DNA of 64,000 nt from Lepeophtheirus salmonis (GCF_016086655.4 NC_052137.2:7316001-7380000); one strand, 5' to 3'. Positions 34,693-46,060 are shown, counted from the stretch's first letter. Made by a program: numbers and translations. Notes: generated by a model from the sequence alone, not told the origin.

Positions 34693-34738
34693 ACTAGTGT
34701 TGAGGTTCGGTCTGAGAGGGTTATCATTTTTGGTGAGA
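34693..34738 (+). mobile_element. MITE family 1, left end
   Basis: ACTAGTGTTGAGGTTCGGTC, TGAGAGGGTTATCATTTTTG: the best preserved left end of family 1. The copy is cut by the foldback structure that follows. Confidence 0.6.
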
Positions 34739-35362
34739 TGCACCTTTGCCTCAAACATGTTCGCCTTGCACTCTTATGCCTCCAGTACCCTCGCCGTCAA
34801 CCTTTTTTGCCGTTATACACTGTTGCCTCAAACATGTTTGCAGCATAGCATTTTCGTCGTCGAAAGTTCTATAATAGATCTTATACAGTAAACAGTCTGA
34901 CTCGTCAAATAAATCCGAAAGTCACATCACTAGTATGAATCTTAAAACTCTACACGTGCAACATTCTGCGTAGTGCTAAGCGTCTCAGGGATGTCATTGT
35001 TGGAACGTATCTTCTAGTATCTTTGAATAGGGATGGAACAGTAAAAAAAAATCAAGCTTATAAAGATATTTATTTACATTATTGGAATTATGGAACTTAA
35101 TTCGTTATTTCATACCCAATCCCTGACTTTAACTGAGAACTAAATAATATTTAGTTATCTCTTAAAATACCAATAACAGTTGAATATTTACTGAATAAAA
35201 TTTATTTTATAACTGGCGGCGAAAGGGCGTGGCCGGCAAGTATGTATCACGGCAAACATGCTTGAGGAAAGTATGTATGACAGCAAGGAAGCTTAAAGGC
35301 GAGTGCGCTAGAGACAAAAGAGAATAAGGCGAACGTGTTTGAGGCAAATGCTCCTATAACCA
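34739..35362. mobile_element. Foldback element with GCCTCAAACATG units
   Basis: The left arm (34739-34865) contains TTTGCCTCAAACATGTTCGC and a second unit TTGCCTCAAACATGTTTG. The right arm (35219-35362) carries the same in reverse complement, in the same order (TTTGCCTCAAACACGTTCGC ... CTCAAGCATGTTTGCCGTGA). The arms are about 125-140 bases and the loop about 350 bases. The plus frame 34697-34891 is a shadow of the arm. No transposase is present. Confidence 0.7.
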
Positions 35363-35433
35363 TAATTTTTATTGGGGTGTAGTTAGGGCTGGTGTCATGA
35401 AGTATTAGAGTCGCTCATAATACATAGTACATA

Positions 35434-36241
35434 CGGAGTGGTCCATTAAAATCTGAACACTTTGAAATTTAAACTTCAACAACATATAATTTATAAAATT
35501 ACAAAAGAATTTCAGCAAAATGAATACTATAAATAGATGTGTGTCTCATGTCTCTTAATCATGAATGTAGCTACCCTTAGTGGTAATGATGGTTTCCAGG
35601 CGTAGGCGGAAGGCCTGTCACCCACCCCAGATATAGTCATCTGTCATGACGTCCCAGTGCTGACTGATTGGCTTAGGATGAAAGAAACTGTAGGCCTTTC
35701 TCTCGGCACGCACCCAAAAGGGGTTTGGTATTGGAGCTGTAGGGGGCCAAAAGTGTCTAAAAATAGTTCAAATGGAAACAAAAAGGGTTGCAACAAAGAA
35801 GATGGGTATTTTCATTACTAATGTCAAAAGTGATCTCTCTACCTTCACAAGCACCTTTCCATCCACTTTTTTGATACCTCACTGGATTGTCTGGTTGGAA
35901 ACACCGAGATCTATTATATGGGCCTTCATGGGCTTGAAATGATTGACCGAGGCTGTTTTCTTTAACTCATCCGTGTCCAGTTTTGTTGTTGTTTGATAGA
36001 GCGATTATTTTTCTCCCACGTTTTGGACTTGCTGAGACATAAACGGTGGTCCTGGAGATGTCCAATTACTTGGAGTGAAAGTGTTATTTTCTCAACTTGT
36101 ACTGAATCTAAAGAGCTCAAATCTGTTTTGTTTTGTAACTACTTGTGTATACTTTAATATATCTTAATACGAAATAATTTAAATCCCTTTATTTTCATAA
36201 ATTATTGAATTAGTAAGTCTTCAGATTTCAATATACTATCC
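35434..36241 (-). pseudogene. TGGTCC mariner family, copy C (internally deleted, reversed)
   Basis: The end at 35434 reads CGGAGTGGTCCATTAAAATC after a TA; the other end (36215-36241, reverse complement TCGGATAGTATATTGAAATC) is its partner. Minus-strand blocks include the helix-turn-helix region (SRTTVYVSAS and KTGHG.VKENSLG), the linker GKVDGKVLVKVERSLLTLVM, the shared deletion junction at about 35750, and the C-terminus FWVRAERKAYSFF, DVMTDDYIWGG. Length about 808 bases. The 36241 end abuts another mariner remnant into which this copy seems to have inserted. Confidence 0.8.
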
Positions 36242-36885
36242 GATGGCCAAGGACGTCAACATTGGTAAGGGGGCTATCAGGCATGTAGTGAAAAAGCTGG
36301 GGGCCTATTTTGATATCCGTAGATGGTGTAAGGCCATAATGGCTCAACTTTTATTCAAAGAAAACCTCTTGTGGTCCTTCTCAAACCGGACTGATCCGCC
36401 CCCCCCCCACTTCAAAGTTTATTCCATGAAGACTAATATTGTGTCTGTCCTTATTTAGGAACAAAACTGCGGTCAAGTCCGGTCCCATTTTCTGTCCTTC
36501 CAGAAGGTAAAATCAATTATCCTTGATGTGACTAAGATATTTTTTTTCTTCTTTAATTATTCCATTTTAAAATAAATAACTTATATAACTAATTAACTAT
36601 TTAATGGAGAAAAAAATATTTTGTGCAAAATATTTGCAATAATCTTCCTACAAATTACATATATCTTATTTTTCTTAATAAACCACCGTTATTTGTATAC
36701 AAATTTCCAAGAACCAGTCCTAAGAGTGTAAAGGACCGAAAAAATGACCGATAGAACATTACTAATGCCCCTTGTTTAGAGGAAGTGGGTACACATGTCA
36801 TCAATAACTACTTGATTAAGGGGTTGCATGCCTTCATTTCCAGACTGGAGGCCATGGTGATCACAAAAGGAGGACATTCTACAAA
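36242..36885 (+). pseudogene. mariner transposase split by a MITE
   Basis: The frame 36243-36458 starts MAKDVNIGKGAIRHVVKKLG (second helix-turn-helix, as in SMRVMAKDLNISKSTIQRVV), continues RRWCKAIMAQL and reaches HFKVYSMKTNIV, where the first-acid block VFSDEKIWTVD is expected and its Asp is changed to Met. After a family 2 MITE (36437-36762) the C-terminus follows: NNYLIKGLHAFISRLEAMVI, TKGGHSTK and stop. The core between the two is absent. Confidence 0.75.
36437..36762 (+). mobile_element. MITE family 2 copy inside a mariner
   Basis: The left end TATTGTGTCTGTCCTTATTT is followed by CAAGTCCGGTCCCATTTTCT and AAGGTAAAATCAATTATCC; the right part is CCAGTCCTAAGAGTGTAAAG, GACCGAAAAAATGACC, AGAACATTACTA. 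These align with 48203-48562 and 52482-52868. Confidence 0.6.
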
Positions 36886-38879
36886 ATGATTGTTGATATT
36901 ATAAGATATATTTCTAATAAAATATCTTGTTTTTGATGAAAATGATTTTTCTCTTGTTATCGAAAATGCTACGATTTCCTTACGACCACTGTATATTTTG
37001 ATAATCAGGAATCATTTTTTAGTTTATTTTTTTATATAGCTATAAAATTTTTAGTTAAATATTTCTGCTACAGACACTTTGCCAAAATATTATTTCCCCC
37101 AAAGTTAGTATCTATAAAGATTATTTATATGTGAAATGTATTTGGCAAATTTTCCATGAACTACATATTTAAAACAATGATATTACATTACTTCTAATTA
37201 CTGAGGAGGTCCCTCCTTTTCCTTTCTTGTTCATGAATACCCTTAATAGAGGGGAGGGGGGAGAGAGTTAATTAATCGAAATGAGCAAATTAAATTTTAT
37301 CCCAACTTTTTAGTTGCAAAATGATCTTTTAATCACTCTGGAAAAAGATTCTATCCAACAATTACTTTTTCACAAATGAATGCGTATTTTTTAATATTTT
37401 TTTCAAAGTAATAAGAAGAAACTCGCAAATGTCATGGTCATTCATGCCTTTTTACAATTATAGCTACTGTTATATAACATTTTAAGTTTATAAATTACAG
37501 TTTTAAGGTCATAAAAAAGGTCAAAGGTCACAAAAAGGTCAACTTCTTCGAAATTTGTATTATAGCGAGTCTACTAGAGTGTCCAATTTTAATGGTGACC
37601 TTTTAATTCAATCTTCTGCGGTATTTAAAGGAACAAATTATGTTTCTAAAGTTTCAGTCTTCAAAAAGACTCTATAGCTACTTGAGAATGACTTTTTACA
37701 TTCAAAAAGTTGATAAGCTAAAATTGAACTTGATTTTAATATCCCCCCTACTATTAAAAAAAACAATTATAATTATATGTAAAATGCTTGATTCTACGAC
37801 AATGGAAATAAAACATGGATACAATTTTTTTTCTGTGTTTATCATCAGTTGATGATTTAGTAGTGACTGTCAAGTGTCAGTCAGCACATGATGAATCTTC
37901 TTCTTCCTTTATTTCTGTGTTCCGCCCCCCCCCCTCCTTCCCAAATGTTCTTATGTGATCTTTTAATTATATATAAAATGACAACAAAAAAAAAAAAAAA
38001 CAGACAATCTGATAATTTTGTATATTTTATTTATTCAGATATTTGTGATCCCACAACACAAAATTTAGCTACAAGGATTTTTCTTGGAATGAAGTACAAT
38101 TCTATAGTTAAAACAAATTGCTGTCAATTTCTTAGAGCAAATTAGTATGATAAATCTCTTAGAATTGTCGCGAATTACACTCTTAAAGTAACACATATTT
38201 ATGGTCACATTGTAAGAATTAGAAATTGATAGATTTTATGGTTGAAAAGAGCCATAGGGACCAAGTTAAGTCTCATCGATTCAATAAAAGTTATAAACTA
38301 TAGCTAGGATTTTTAAGTATCTCAAATAATTCTACCTATGTCAATACAAGGCTTATAGAAATATGTTTATTAAATATTAGGCTGTTTGTATCTATAATGT
38401 AAAAAAAAATGATTGGACCACATCAGGACCATGTTCAGTTTCATAAATCCAATGAAGGCTCTGCAATTTTTTTTATTTTTATGTTCCTTTAATTGGTTAG
38501 ATGGAGTTGCACTGATTAAATATAAGTAAACATTATGGTATTACAATTACATCATCTAATTTAGGAATCTTTTGTTTAAATCCATATACATAAAGTATGT
38601 GTCTTTCTCTATGAATTACCTTGCCGCGAACGTACTTACACCAAGTTCAAGAGAAAAACTCCCGAGCGTGCTGTCCATGAGGTATGGTGATTCAATTCCA
38701 TTGCTCTGCAATTATTCTTTAATTCTATAGGATAGAAACATGAATCAAATGTTTCTTCAAGTACAAAGACGTTAGACGAAGTCTAAACAGAGATAGCTCG
38801 GATTAATTTTGATTCCGTCGTCTCTTATATGTATACAGTATATGTTCTAGAACTTAACGTGTACTTTTGATATTTATTT
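36886..38879. other. Non-coding, with one old repeat
   Basis: At 38270-38400 (TAAAAGTTATAAACTATAGC, AAGGCTTATAG, ATTAGGCTGT) lies the partner of 4010-4140. Open frames at 37640-37852 and 37888-38145 are AT-rich with no motif. No gene called. Confidence 0.4.
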
Positions 38880-39063
38880 TTGAAAAAAATGATGGATCTA
38901 GAAAAAAAAAAGGTATCTCATAATATATGAGACCGAAGAAAAAAAAGGGGTCCATATTGTGGATCTGTACTGGACCAAAAAATCGGTCCAAATCGTTCTA
39001 GGAAAAATCAGTTAAGACCAAACCAAAAAAAAAAATCGGTGCTTCACTGAGTCTCAAGACTAG
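38880..39063 (+). mobile_element. MITE family 1, right-end fragment
   Basis: GAGACCGAAGAAAAAAAAGG, GGTCCATATTGTGG, TGGACCAAAAAATCGGTCC, GTTAAGACCAAACC and TCGGTGCTTCACTGAGTCTC match the family 1 right half (compare 6520-6735). Confidence 0.5.
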
Positions 39064-39141
39064 TCATTTCGTATGAGTGTGCTTATAAAAAATGAAGAGT
39101 AAGACTGAACATAACTTTGGAAGTTATTTTCGATGTAATTA

Positions 39142-39445
39142 AAGTTTGTGGTTGTTCGTCGACGCTTAACAACTCAGCAGAGTGCCGGATACTTCCGCCA
39201 GTAATATATATTAATAAAGCAATGTTTATTTGTATGTATGATTGAAAAACTGTATTTTTTTTCTAAAGAATAACAACGTAATCATATTAATAAAATCTCA
39301 CCTGGGTTTTGGTACGTTGCATTTAGCGTGTAGATCGACTTATTGACGAGTTATCTTCCTTATTAATAAATCAAAGTATTTTTGTTTGACGACGCCTAAC
39401 AACTCCGGGCAATGCCGAGTACTACGGCGAGTAATAAATATAATC
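39142..39445 (+). repeat. Two direct copies of a GGCAATGCCGAGTACT repeat
   Basis: GTTCGTCGACGCTTAACAAC...GTGCCGGATACTTCCGCCAG (39152-39205) and GACGACGCCTAACAACTCCG, GGCAATGCCGAGTACTACGG (39388-39434) are diverged direct copies about 230 bases apart. Partial copies lie at 20660-20700 and 63035-63065. Ends with a CCGGGCAAYGCC hairpin occur on some Helitron-like elements; no enzyme gene is nearby. Confidence 0.5.
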
Positions 39446-40249
39446 TTTCAATATTAAAAACTATGATAAATATACATTAAGATATATTTACCATTCCGTC
39501 TCTTTATCGGTGTTTTTATTTTCGTTTTTATATTACATATGTATGCTATAATAAAAAAAAACTTGCAAAAAATAAAAACCCTAGACAATTTGCTTTCATG
39601 TGTTTGTTTTTCCGCTTGCTTCCTTTCATTGTATACAGATATATTTTATAGATGATATAATTAAATTTTTATTGCTTCTTTCTGAATATACTGTTGTTGT
39701 GTTTTTGTAAAGATGTCTATGTAATTTTTTCCCTCAATAATGCAATGAAGGGGGCAAAAAGTATGTACGTATTAGAGTAATAGAGATGTAACTACATTGT
39801 ACAAAATTGATGTATACATAGATAAATAAATAATGTTCCTTTTTCATTAAAGTTGTACCTATGTATTAGTGACAGATGTGTCCGCAGTTGGTGAGCTGGA
39901 AGGGGGTTAAGCCCCCTCGAAATCAAGGAATTTGTGTTATTATAACGCGGAAATGATAGCTGTATAGAAGAAAAAAAAATCAAATAGAGAAACAGACCAA
40001 AAATAATTATAATTTGATACGAGCAAAGCTTAGATCAAATATAAGGGCCCCTTTTAAAATATTTGTTAAAATATTTTTTTATAAAAGCTATTTTGGATAA
40101 AAATTGTAGCTTTGTGTCGATTTGACTCAAATGGTGAAAATAAAATATTTATTATTTATTTACGCATAACCATTTTTTAGCAGAAAATAATATATTTTTA
40201 AACTACTTTTTTTTTTTTTTGGAAAAGAGTTTTGAGTTTTTTTTTATAT
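39446..40249. other. Non-coding; one G-rich repeat copy
   Basis: GTGTCCGCAGTTGGTGAGCT, GGAAGGGGGTTAAGCCCCCT, CGAAATCAAGGAATTTG (39878-39934) is a copy of the dispersed sequence seen at 52090 and 63434. No gene. Confidence 0.45.
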
Positions 40250-40440
40250 ATATTTTGAAAATATCAGCTTCGAGCAGCTGTCAGATGACAGAAATATACA
40301 CAAATCCTACTCCGCATCACACAAGGCCATAAACAGAAATTACTCTTTCTTCGATCCTCAATTCCGCTGAAAGTCCAATAGGAACCCACACATATCACAC
40401 CGGAACAAGTTACCCTTAGTTACAGTTTATACTTTGATGA
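40250..40440 (-). repeat. Dispersed repeat R1, minus copy fragment
   Basis: TCGAGCAGCTGTCAGATGAC, CCTCAATTCCGCTGAAAGTC, CAATAGGAACCCACACATAT and TTTATACTTTGATG parallel 46620-46790 in order. Confidence 0.5.
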
Positions 40441-40445
40441 TCCCT

Positions 40446-40640
40446 CTAGTGTTGTACCGGTCCTTATTGATTCAGTCCAGTCTTAGAGCCGGTCCTATGA
40501 ATAATTTGTACCTGTCCTTTGAACTGTTCATACTGAAACTTATTTTAAAAAAAGTATACAAAGTGAGGACCGAACTTTATAAGTTTTTAAGGCTGAATCG
40601 GAAATTTGAAAATTATATACAGTGTGGCCAAGTCAAAGGT
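40446..40640 (+). mobile_element. MITE family 2, left-end copy
   Basis: CTAGTGTTGTACCGGTCCTT, ATTGATTCAGTCCAGTC is the clearest family 2 left end. The right end is not obvious (GAGGACCGAACTTTATAAG at about 40565). The plus frame 40434-40748 overlaps it and is not coding. Confidence 0.55.
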
Positions 40641-41682
40641 GAGCCCATGTCTAAATTTTACCAACTCTATGCTACAGACTTACAAAAGTTTATTACTAAA
40701 ACAAAGCAAAGTGATTTTCGTATCTTGTATCTTTTTTTATGCAAATAATTTTAGATTTTCTTTCAACTAAGCCCATTCTGTATAATACTACTACTCCTAA
40801 TGCCGGCCCCTTAACCCCTTCACATCGACTGTACACTGGTCTTCCATATTTTGATTATTTGTCATTTCATTTAAGATATTTTTTTTTAAATATTAGAAAT
40901 AAATAAAAGCACGGAATTGCTTCGTTATGTTACACATGTAAAGCACTTATTACATTAATATTCATTAATTTTCCATACTAGAATTATTACTTAGAAATAT
41001 AAAGTATATCAAAAGAATGAATAAATGTAAACACTTCAACTCAATAGCGTAACATTAGTATTTTGTTAATTCCTTGTGGGCCTGAATGAAGTTTAAGAGA
41101 ATTTCATTTGTTTAAATCTTTTTTTTTTAAAGTAGAAAATTTCAATTTATGTTTTTATATTATATTTACATTTTGATTCTTATTTTTTTAGGTAAGAAAT
41201 TTCGATTTTATCCATTCAAACCTTGTAGTATCCAACTACATTATGAATATATTTAAAAAAACAAACGAAGGCAAAAGGTTCAAGACAGATGTAAACGGTA
41301 ACAGCTCTGTATCACGCATCCTAATGTCTCAATATAATAAAAGAGATTTTCTTTCATTTAAAAGATAAAATATTCTTAAAAAAAGGTTATTTTCGTTTTT
41401 TTGTGCTCTGGTTTAAGTGTATCTTAATCATTTATTTGCCTGTAATATTAAGATTTCTTAAATTTCCAAGATATCTCGGACCTAAACCTGCTTTCTGTAA
41501 ACATATTAATTAAATCCACATTTCCAAGCATCTTAAAATATTTATGTATACATGTAAGGATTTTCTTATACCGAGACAACTGCTATTATTGACTCATCTC
41601 TAGAATACAAATTTTGAGATGTAAAGAGTCATTTTTCTGACATTTTTCATTCAAACAATATTCTAGAAAATATATTAGCCAA
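40641..41682. other. Non-coding AT-rich interval
   Basis: Nothing recognised. Confidence 0.4.
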
Positions 41683-41870
41683 CCATGGCAAATAAAACCA
41701 TTGTCCTAGTCGCCAACATGAGCACACAAGAAGAGGATTGAGATAACCGAGCTCCTCCGCGTAGGATTGTCCCAGAAGGCCATCGGAGAACAACCAGGAG
41801 CTTCGAGGAAGACAATATACAATGTCTCCTTGAATGGAAGACATTGTAAATTGTAATAGCGATCATGGCC
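41683..41870 (+). pseudogene. mariner transposase first helix-turn-helix remnant
   Basis: MANKTIVLVANMSTQEE begins at 41683. One frame over, KKRIEITELLRVGLSQKAIG, then EQPGASRKTIYNVS (41728-41837), is the typical N-terminal helix-turn-helix (family: RIEIIALLKAGVKQKDIVKQLGVSRRTVYNV). Everything downstream is missing. The two minus-strand frames over this interval are shadows. Confidence 0.75.
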
Positions 41871-42488
41871 AAATCTTGAATCCTGACTAATTCTTCAATT
41901 GAAAAAAAAAAACCAAAAAAAACATTATAGGCTACATTGCAATGGCTTATATATTAATCTAAAGTTAGTATATAATTTATGGAAAAGTATTGCAATTGAC
42001 AAAAACAAAACTTTGAAGCAAGTCAGCATTTTTTATACATTTTACTTAACTTTCCCAATTTATGAATCTAATTATTAAAAGTACTTGGAAGTACTTAAAG
42101 AATGAATGTATAATTTTGTATAACTCGAACAAAATGAACTGATTAACGGAAAGTTTGAATTATTCCCCTGCTATTGGAATGGATATACTTTTCTGTGAAA
42201 GAGCCACATTAAATAAAGAAATTTTAACTTATAAATGACTGAAAAACACGTTTTACAAGTTATATTTGATGTGTAAAAAAGATAATATAAATATTTATAT
42301 TTAAAAAACAATTAATTTTGTATAAAGATCAACAAATTTTATTATTTTTTTTTGTCAATTTGTAAATTTGATCCGTTTTTTACCAATTATTAGTCGTATA
42401 AACACAAATTAACAGTTTTTAAAGCTGTGAACAATTTTTTACTATGAAATAACGAAAAGTCCTACAATTGGGAGGAATAATATTAAAT
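41871..42488. other. Non-coding AT-rich interval
   Basis: No gene or repeat end recognised. Confidence 0.4.
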
Positions 42489-42858
42489 ACTTGTGTTGGG
42501 TTACGGTCTGAGACCATTATAATTTTTAGACAACATCAGTCTAGACCGGTCTCAAAGAAAACATCTACATGGATCGGTAGCACAAAAAATCAGTCTCATT
42601 CAAAGTTTGATCTAAATTGATTCTATATATATAGATGAATTATTTATCACGTCAGTTGTATTTTAAAGTTTTAAATATCGGCACAATAACGTCCTTTAAA
42701 GCATGAAAACGTTGCATAAATCATATGTATACAACCCATTGGTCCATAGATTGAGGCCGAAAAATTCGTTCCACAATTTGAAAACAATTAAAATTCGGTT
42801 TACGGTCTGAGATAGCAGTTTGGACCGAAATATCAGCACATATATCTTGCTATATACT
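42489..42858 (+). mobile_element. MITE family 1, uninterrupted copy
   Basis: Left end ACTTGTGTTGGGTTACGGTC, TGAGACCATTATAATTTTTA; middle TATCACGTCAGTTG and CATTGGTCCATAGATTGAGG; right CGAAAAATTCGTTCCACAAT, TTTGAAAACAATTAAAATTC, TTTGGACCGAAATATCAGC. About 370 bases, which gives the normal size of the family. The terminal block is worn. Confidence 0.6.
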
Positions 42859-43014
42859 GGTGTTGTCACGATACCAATATTGTCGAACCAAAATTGGTAT
42901 CGGTAAATTAATAATAGAGGTGTTGACTTGATTTTTTTTTTTTTTGGGGGAAGGGGTGGGTGAGTCTATTCATGACGTTTTGTTATATACAAGACAAATA
43001 CATTTTTTATTAAA

Positions 43015-43231
43015 AGACGTAGCTCACACGACAACGCACTTGGGAGAAGTTATTCTCTTGAACTCAATGAGCATAGGCTTGCGCCCGGTCGTTCCTAGAG
43101 AAGGAAATATATTTTATGTATATGGACTACAAAGAAAATTCCTAGGTCAGATGGAGTGAATGTAATACTTTAATGTTTACTTATACTTAATCAGTGCAAC
43201 CCCATCTCACCATTTGAGGGAACATAACAAA
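43015..43231 (+). repeat. tRNA-derived SINE, copy 1
   Basis: TAGCTCACACG (43020-43030) sits where a box A would be and GGCTTGCGCCC (43076-43086) where a box B would be, 56 bases apart. Between them TTGGGAGAAGTTATTCTCTT, GAACTCAATG resembles a serine-tRNA-like body. The tail (AATCAGTGCAACCCCATCTC, GGGAACATAACAAAAA) is shared with copies at 54505 and 56950. The plus frame 42944-43159 is not a gene. Confidence 0.6.
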
Positions 43232-43599
43232 AATTGGGCGGAAAAGGGATACAAAAATAGAAAATCTTTAGTCCAATTTTTACAGTGGTAATTTAAGTAC
43301 TTATTTTAAAACCAATTTAGTAAAATACTTCCGTTTAAAGTTAATAAGTGTCACAGTAACACAATCCCTCTTCTAAATCAAGGAAGTTTTGTCTGTATCC
43401 CCCCCCCCTTCCCCTAAAATAAGAATAAACCCTTTGTAGGAAACTTTTTAATCAACTATAAATTTTTTGAGGTAAAAAAAATCCAATCTTGTTTACTTTA
43501 TTTTCTAAATATTTTAATTAAAAGAAAATGTTGCTTATTATTTTATTTATACATACTTAGGCCTAGATTATTTAGCAATGCCTAGCCATATTTTATGAC
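43232..43599. other. Non-coding interval
   Basis: Nothing recognised; contains a C run near 43400. Confidence 0.4.
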
Positions 43600-44180
43600 A
43601 ACAACGCAGTCTTTCCCGGGACATTAAATATTAAAATTAATTAAGAATTATTCTGCTTAATATAAAACAAAAAATAATAAAGAACCTTAAATTTTTATGA
43701 ATTTTTTTCTCTGCATGTTTGTGTTGCTATGTACTTTTTTACCCTTTTTTATAAAGAAATTTTCCCGGTGTTGCCCGGATCATTTTAAATTAACTTAGAA
43801 CTCCTTTTCTTTAATTTATAGGAGATTATAAGGTTTAAAAATGAAAAAAATATACAAGCCGAACTATCGTTCCCTCATTTTTCATTTTTTCTTCTCCTCT
43901 AAATCTTATAATCTCCTTTCAAATGAATACAACATGGAGCAAGACTCATTCTTAAAGTTTAACGTTTTTTCTTTTATATGAATAGTTGTTTATTTGTCAA
44001 AAAAAAGTAAAAAAAATGATGTCATTTTAAGGCCGCAATGGCTTTGAAAACCAAAAGAATTATTAACAAAACCATTTCTTGAGCCTTAAAAACCTTCTTG
44101 AAAAATTTCAGGAAAGTCCATCAATTGGTTTGGCCATTATTCCAGGACTCACCCCACCCTACTCACACTCAAACAGAAAT
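43600..44180 (-). repeat. Dispersed repeat R4, minus copy
   Basis: The reverse complement of this interval gives CTGTTTGAGTGTGAGTAGGG, CCAAACCAATTGATGGAC, AAAGGAGATTATAAGATTTA and a tail CCGGGCAACACCGGGAAAAT, matching 13240-13810 in order. Confidence 0.55.
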
Positions 44181-45535
44181 TTGTATTTAATATAAAGATT
44201 GCATTAATCACAAAGTATCATGGATGTATAATAACTAATGCAACTCAATCAAGATATTGATTGAAAGTAAAGTGGGTTTAACATAAATGTTTTTTGTTTT
44301 TTTGCAATATCTTTTTGATTGATAAATTAAAATAATTTATTATATATATATTTATTAAAAAAGTTTCACTTTTGATTAATTATGGTTTGATCACTTGCAT
44401 TAATAAACATGTGTTTAGTATAGGTAATTAGTAGACATGTGAAAAGTGTTCATATCTTTGTACTTATATATTTAAATATGTAATTAGCATGTGATGCGTT
44501 GGTGTAATTAGAACGTAAATAATAGGGATTAGCTCCTAATCTAATTATTTTTGAGTCAAAGGCTTTAAGGTGTAATTCTTTACAAATATATTACACGTCA
44601 TATACTACCTCTATACATTATACATCTACCATTTTACGTTTTCCCCCATCTTTTTGTTTGTATAATATATCTTTGGTTTGAGGCATTCCCAACAAACATT
44701 TTAATGCTCAATATAGCTCCATAAAGTAGCTTTTGATAGAGATGTCAAAAAAGACGAATTGCTTTGCAGGAGAAATTTAAAAAAATATCTACAAGAGTGG
44801 TATGAAATGTTTCCGACCTCAACGTGAAGACCTCTTGGATGAAATCTAGTGATATCTATCTAGCATCTGTTGACAATTACTCACAAAATTTTCAATCATT
44901 TTAGATTTGCAGTAGTTATATAACAGTCGTTTGAGTGAGCTCATTTGAATATTTTTCTGAAACTGTGGCCGAAGTTTAGTAGCATTAAATTCGAGTTTTG
45001 TCCTCGTTGCGTTAAAATTTACTGCGTTTAAATTAATCCAAAATGTGAAATGTGTTTTGTGAAAGGATAGTACTATTTGGATAGGTGACAGAAATGGAAA
45101 TATAGCTGAGAGAAGTGTGTAGGTCTAGATCAGCTGTGATATTGATTTGTATTTGTGTTTTTTTAAATCAAATATTTCTCAAGGTTAATACGTCGTTATC
45201 TTAATTTTATTGCGCAACTTTTCCCCCGAATAAAAACAGAAAAAAGGCCTGAAATCATCTGTTAGTTAGCCAAATAAGTCAATCATACCAACTGCGATAT
45301 ATCTCTTACCACTCCCAGACTATCACCATCACATTACTTCTTCATCATTTTCAAAATGAACTTTATATTTAATTTTTAATATAAGAATCTACAAAGTATT
45401 TTATTCGATACTGTATTATAATATTGCTTCGTTATATTCTTATGACAAAGTAGCTATAAATTTGTATTTCCCTATGATAGCCAAAATTACTTCATATAAA
45501 TAATAAAATGACCAATTTTTATATTAAATAAACGA
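44181..45535. other. Non-coding AT-rich interval
   Basis: No coding frame or repeat end recognised in about 1.35 kb. Confidence 0.4.
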
Positions 45536-45670
45536 CGAGGGATCCACCAGAAATGGTGTTCCTGTTCTTTTGGAAACGGAGTACAATAATAAGTATAAAA
45601 TAACTTATTACTTTGTTTATACATCAAAAATAATAAATTATGAAATAGTCATGACGTATCAAGTGAGATG
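45536..45670 (+). repeat. Repeat shared with 18395-18510
   Basis: CGAGGGATCCACCAGAAATG, GTTCCTGTTCTTTTGGAAAC and ATAATAAATTATGAAATAGT correspond to the reverse complement of 18395-18510. Confidence 0.45.
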
Positions 45671-45764
45671 AGGCAATCGCTAAGTGTAGAAATTTTTAAA
45701 AATCCGTGATAATAGAAGATTTGATTTTTAAAAGAAAAGACGAATTATTTAATTACTAGTTCTT

Positions 45765-46060
45765 ATACATCCACCTTACAGTCCAGACTTGGCACTAAGT
45801 GGCACATTACCACCTGTTTTTGTCATTGGCTAACACATTTAGGTGTACAAATTTGGACTCAATAGAGGTCTGTAAAAATAGGTTCCCCGAGTTTTTTTAC
45901 TTATAAGTACATGGGCTTTGAGTAGGGTATTATGCAATTGGATTCTCGTTGGCAGCAAGTTATCAAACAGAACAGGGCATATATCGGATAATTCCAACAC
46001 TTCTTTAGAAGCATTTAAGTAAAGCTTAAAATATGAAATTACTTTTTCCCCAAGCATAAG
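45765..46060 (+). pseudogene. Hsmar1-like mariner 3' end, truncated
   Basis: HPPYSPDLALSGTLPPVF (third-acid block of the same family as 15230-15676, with the acid lost by a frameshift) is followed by the nucleotide blocks TTGGATTCTCGTTGGCAGCA, AGTTATCAAACAGAACAGGG. The right end is GAAATTACTTTTTCCCC at about 46036-46053. The 5' two thirds of the element are missing. The minus frame 45839-46057 is a shadow; the equivalent shadow exists in the 15-kb copy. Confidence 0.85.

Noticed and set aside
34697..34891. 64-codon plus frame rich in Cys and Leu
   Set aside because: It lies within the arm of the foldback element and simply translates its repeated units.
43015..43090. Functional tRNA gene
   Set aside because: The box A and box B matches are imperfect, the arms do not pair well by eye, and the unit is repeated with a common non-tRNA body, so a SINE fits better.
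42944..43159. 71-codon plus frame
   Set aside because: It overlaps the SINE head and has no protein family features.
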